Of a DNA stretch of 5,579 nucleotides, positions 3,893 through 5,579 are shown piece by piece (position 1 is the stretch's first letter; every line of letters begins with the position of its first letter). The position numbers and the translations under genes were made by a program. Origin of the DNA: an uncultured Eggerthellaceae bacterium (GTDB lineage: Bacteria; Actinomycetota; Coriobacteriia; Coriobacteriales; Eggerthellaceae); the NCBI GenBank assembly GCA_949450265.1, contig CASTMW010000094.1, positions 1 through 5,579 of the forward strand, given 5' to 3'. The notes below the pieces were generated by a model. That model saw only the letters and a program-made list of their open reading frames with translations. It was not told where the DNA came from and searched no databases.

Positions 3893-5579
3893 ATGACCCA
3901 GAAGCAGAAACGCTGGAGAAACCGCATTGTCTTCGCCATCATCCTGTTCTTCGCCATCCTGATCTGCGAAGGCACAGGCCTGATCGAGCGCGCGTTCGGC
4001 ATGAACGCCCTGTACGCCGAGTTCGTGCTCTTCCTGGTCCCCTTCCTCATCGGCGGCTACGACGTGCTGATCGAAGCGGCGCGCAAGCTGGCGCACGGGC
4101 ACGGCCTTGACGAGAGCTTCCTCATGTCGGTGGCCACCATCGGCGCCTTCGCGCTGGTCTTCTTCCCCCATACCGATCCGCACATGGCCGAAGGCGCGGC
4201 CGTCATGCTGTTCTACCAGGTGGGCGAGCTGTTCCAAAGCTACGCCGTGGGTCGCACGCGCCGGTCTATCGCCGATATGATGGACATCGCGCCCGAGTTC
4301 GCCAACGTGGAACGCGACGGACAGCTCGTGCAGGTCGACCCCTACGAGGTGGCTATCGGTGACCGCATCGTCGTGAAGCCCGGCGAGCGCATCCCGCTCG
4401 ATGGCACCGTGGTGGAAGGCGAAAGCCAGGTGGACACCTCCGCGCTGACCGGCGAATCGGTCCCCCGCACAGCGACTCCCGGCGACGAGGTCATCTCCGG
4501 CTGCGTGAACACCACCAGCACCCTGGTCGTGGCCGTCACGAAGCCCTACGAGGACTCCACCGTGGCCCGCATTCTGGAAATGGTGGAGAACGCCGCCGAC
4601 AAGAAAGCGCGCACCGAAGCGTTCATCACGCGCTTCGCCCGCTACTACACTCCCATCGTGGTGGGACTGGCAGCCGCCATCGCTGTGATCCCGCCGCTTG
4701 TCGTGGGCGACTGGCCCGACTGGATCCTGCGCGGCCTTACGTTCCTGGTGGTCTCATGCCCCTGCGCGCTGGTCATATCGGTGCCGCTGTCGTTCTTCGG
4801 CGGCATCGGCGGCGCCTCGCGTCTGGGCATCTTGGTGAAGGGCAGCAATTACCTTGAGGCGCTGGCAAAGGTGGACACGGTCGTCTTCGACAAGACCGGC
4901 ACGCTGACCTCTGGCACCTTCACGGTGACCGACGTGCTGCCCGCGCGCGACCTGACGCGCCAGCAACTGCTCGAACTGGCCGCGCATGCCGAGGCCTACT
5001 CCAACCATCCCATCGCCGTTTCCATCCAGCGCGCCTACGACGGCAGCGTGGACCTCAAGCGCATCGCGAAGGCTGAAGAGGTCAGCGGGCATGGCATCGA
5101 AGCGCTGATCGACGGGCGTGTGGTGCTCGCGGGCAACGACAAGCTGATGTACCTGCACGATATCGCGTATGAAACGGCCGAGATGATAGGCACGCAGGTG
5201 CACCTTGCCGTGGATGGCGCCTATGCAGGCTCCATCATCATCGGCGACACGGTGAAAGCCGACGCACGCCAAGCCATCGCCGACCTGCATGCAACGGGTG
5301 TGAAGCGCGCCATCATGCTGACCGGCGACCGCCAACCCGTCGCGCAGGCCGTGGCAGACGATCTGGGCCTTGATGGATTCCGCGCTGAACTGCTGCCTCA
5401 GGATAAGGTGGCCCAGCTTGAGGCCATCATGTGCGCCGAAGGCGAATGCGCTGCCGAAAGCCAGACCGAACCCGCATCCGAATGCGCGCCCGGATCCGAG
5501 TGCGCACCCACCCTCAACCGCACCCACGATCGCCCCACCGCACACACCAAGATCGGGCGCGTGGCCTTCGTGGGCGATG
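3893..5579 (+). CDS. Heavy-metal translocating P1B-type ATPase, Zn/Cd/Pb type (3' end outside window)
   Basis: Inner-membrane pump exporting divalent soft metals at the cost of ATP. 562 codons are present and the frame is open at the window edge. ATG follows TAGGA by 7 nt. Membrane helices lie near 11-30, 41-62, 76-92, 99-118, 252-272 and 280-305. The actuator motif TGES is at 186-189 and the translocation motif CPC at 289-291. The phosphorylated Asp333 is in DKTGTLT, the nucleotide-binding HP is at 372-373, and TGD is at 477-479. The window ends in VAFVGD, just where GDGINDAP is expected. The sequence following CPC (ALVISVPLSFFGGIGGASR) resembles CadA/ZntA-type pumps. The specificity residues in the last helices are not visible. 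There is no N-terminal HMA domain; the preceding small gene encodes one. An unusual insertion of about 37 residues (514-552) with four Cys interrupts the stretch between DKV and VAFVGD. Confidence 0.95.
   Translation, partial: MTQKQKRWRNRIVFAIILFFAILICEGTGLIERAFGMNALYAEFVLFLVPFLIGGYDVLIEAARKLAHGHGLDESFLMSVATIGAFALVFFPHTDPHMAEGAAVMLFYQVGELFQSYAVGRTRRSIADMMDIAPEFANVERDGQLVQVDPYEVAIGDRIVVKPGERIPLDGTVVEGESQVDTSALTGESVPRTATPGDEVISGCVNTTSTLVVAVTKPYEDSTVARILEMVENAADKKARTEAFITRFARYYTPIVVGLAAAIAVIPPLVVGDWPDWILRGLTFLVVSCPCALVISVPLSFFGGIGGASRLGILVKGSNYLEALAKVDTVVFDKTGTLTSGTFTVTDVLPARDLTRQQLLELAAHAEAYSNHPIAVSIQRAYDGSVDLKRIAKAEEVSGHGIEALIDGRVVLAGNDKLMYLHDIAYETAEMIGTQVHLAVDGAYAGSIIIGDTVKADARQAIADLHATGVKRAIMLTGDRQPVAQAVADDLGLDGFRAELLPQDKVAQLEAIMCAEGECAAESQTEPASECAPGSECAPTLNRTHDRPTAHTKIGRVAFVGD
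5432..5548 (+). other. Cys/Glu-rich insertion within the ATPase P-domain
   Basis: Residues 514-552 of the ATPase include Cys514, Cys519, Cys531 and Cys537, plus His545 and His551. The tandem motif SECAPG/SECAPT suggests a short internal duplication. Related pumps usually have only about 15-25 residues between DKV (504-506 here) and the VGDG hinge; here there are over 50. The frame stays open and the P-domain motifs resume after it, so it is not a frameshift. Metal binding is a guess from composition. Confidence 0.65.

Noticed and set aside
4754..5545. A 263-codon minus-strand frame opposite the ATPase
   Set aside because: It overlies the CPC, DKTGTLT, HP and TGD motifs of the ATPase; its own translation shows only compositional bias.

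Overview
The window is about 60% GC and its genes have the compact layout of a high-GC Gram-positive. The style of the proteins (an actinobacterial-type GuaA, a Firmicute-like ArsR and a cadmium/zinc-type P1B ATPase) would fit a gut Actinobacterium of the Coriobacteriia/Eggerthellales group. That placement is an impression from the sequence, not a database result.

Left part (1-1853), minus strand: guaA encodes the GMP synthase that makes GMP from XMP. It starts with GTG, has a good ribosome binding site, and is followed by a 3' untranslated stretch ending in a clear intrinsic terminator at 17-52. That 3' stretch is AT-rich. It carries competing inverted repeats, a plus-strand promoter-like sequence and a LexA-like palindrome over the stop codon. 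The 5' side of guaA has a perfect TATAAT -10 and a 17-bp exact direct repeat.

Middle part (2070-2927), minus strand: a protein-tyrosine/lipid phosphatase of the HCxxGKDRTG family. It has its own intergenic regions on both sides and no evident functional link to the neighbours.

Right part (3054-5579), plus strand: a divergently oriented metal-resistance operon. A strong promoter (TTGACA-16-TATACT) is overlaid by nested palindromes. It drives an unusually short ArsR/SmtB-type regulator, then a free-standing 72-residue HMA metal-binding protein, then a P1B ATPase that lacks an N-terminal HMA domain and runs off the window. The expected logic is that the regulator represses the operon until Zn/Cd/Pb-type metal binds, the HMA protein carries metal, and the ATPase exports it. 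Upstream of the promoter lie three degenerate 31-bp-period repeats, flanked by two near-identical copies of the -35 region.

The oddest points are in this operon. The regulator has lost the segment that normally forms helices 1-3 but keeps the recognition helix, the wing and the complete alpha-5 D-x-H...H-x-x-E metal site. The regulator and HMA genes share one reading frame, separated by a single TAG and a His-rich stretch. The ATPase carries a Cys/Glu-rich insertion of about 37 residues just before its hinge motif. No complete new system can be claimed from this window; the regulator/HMA/ATPase unit is a known type with unusual details.
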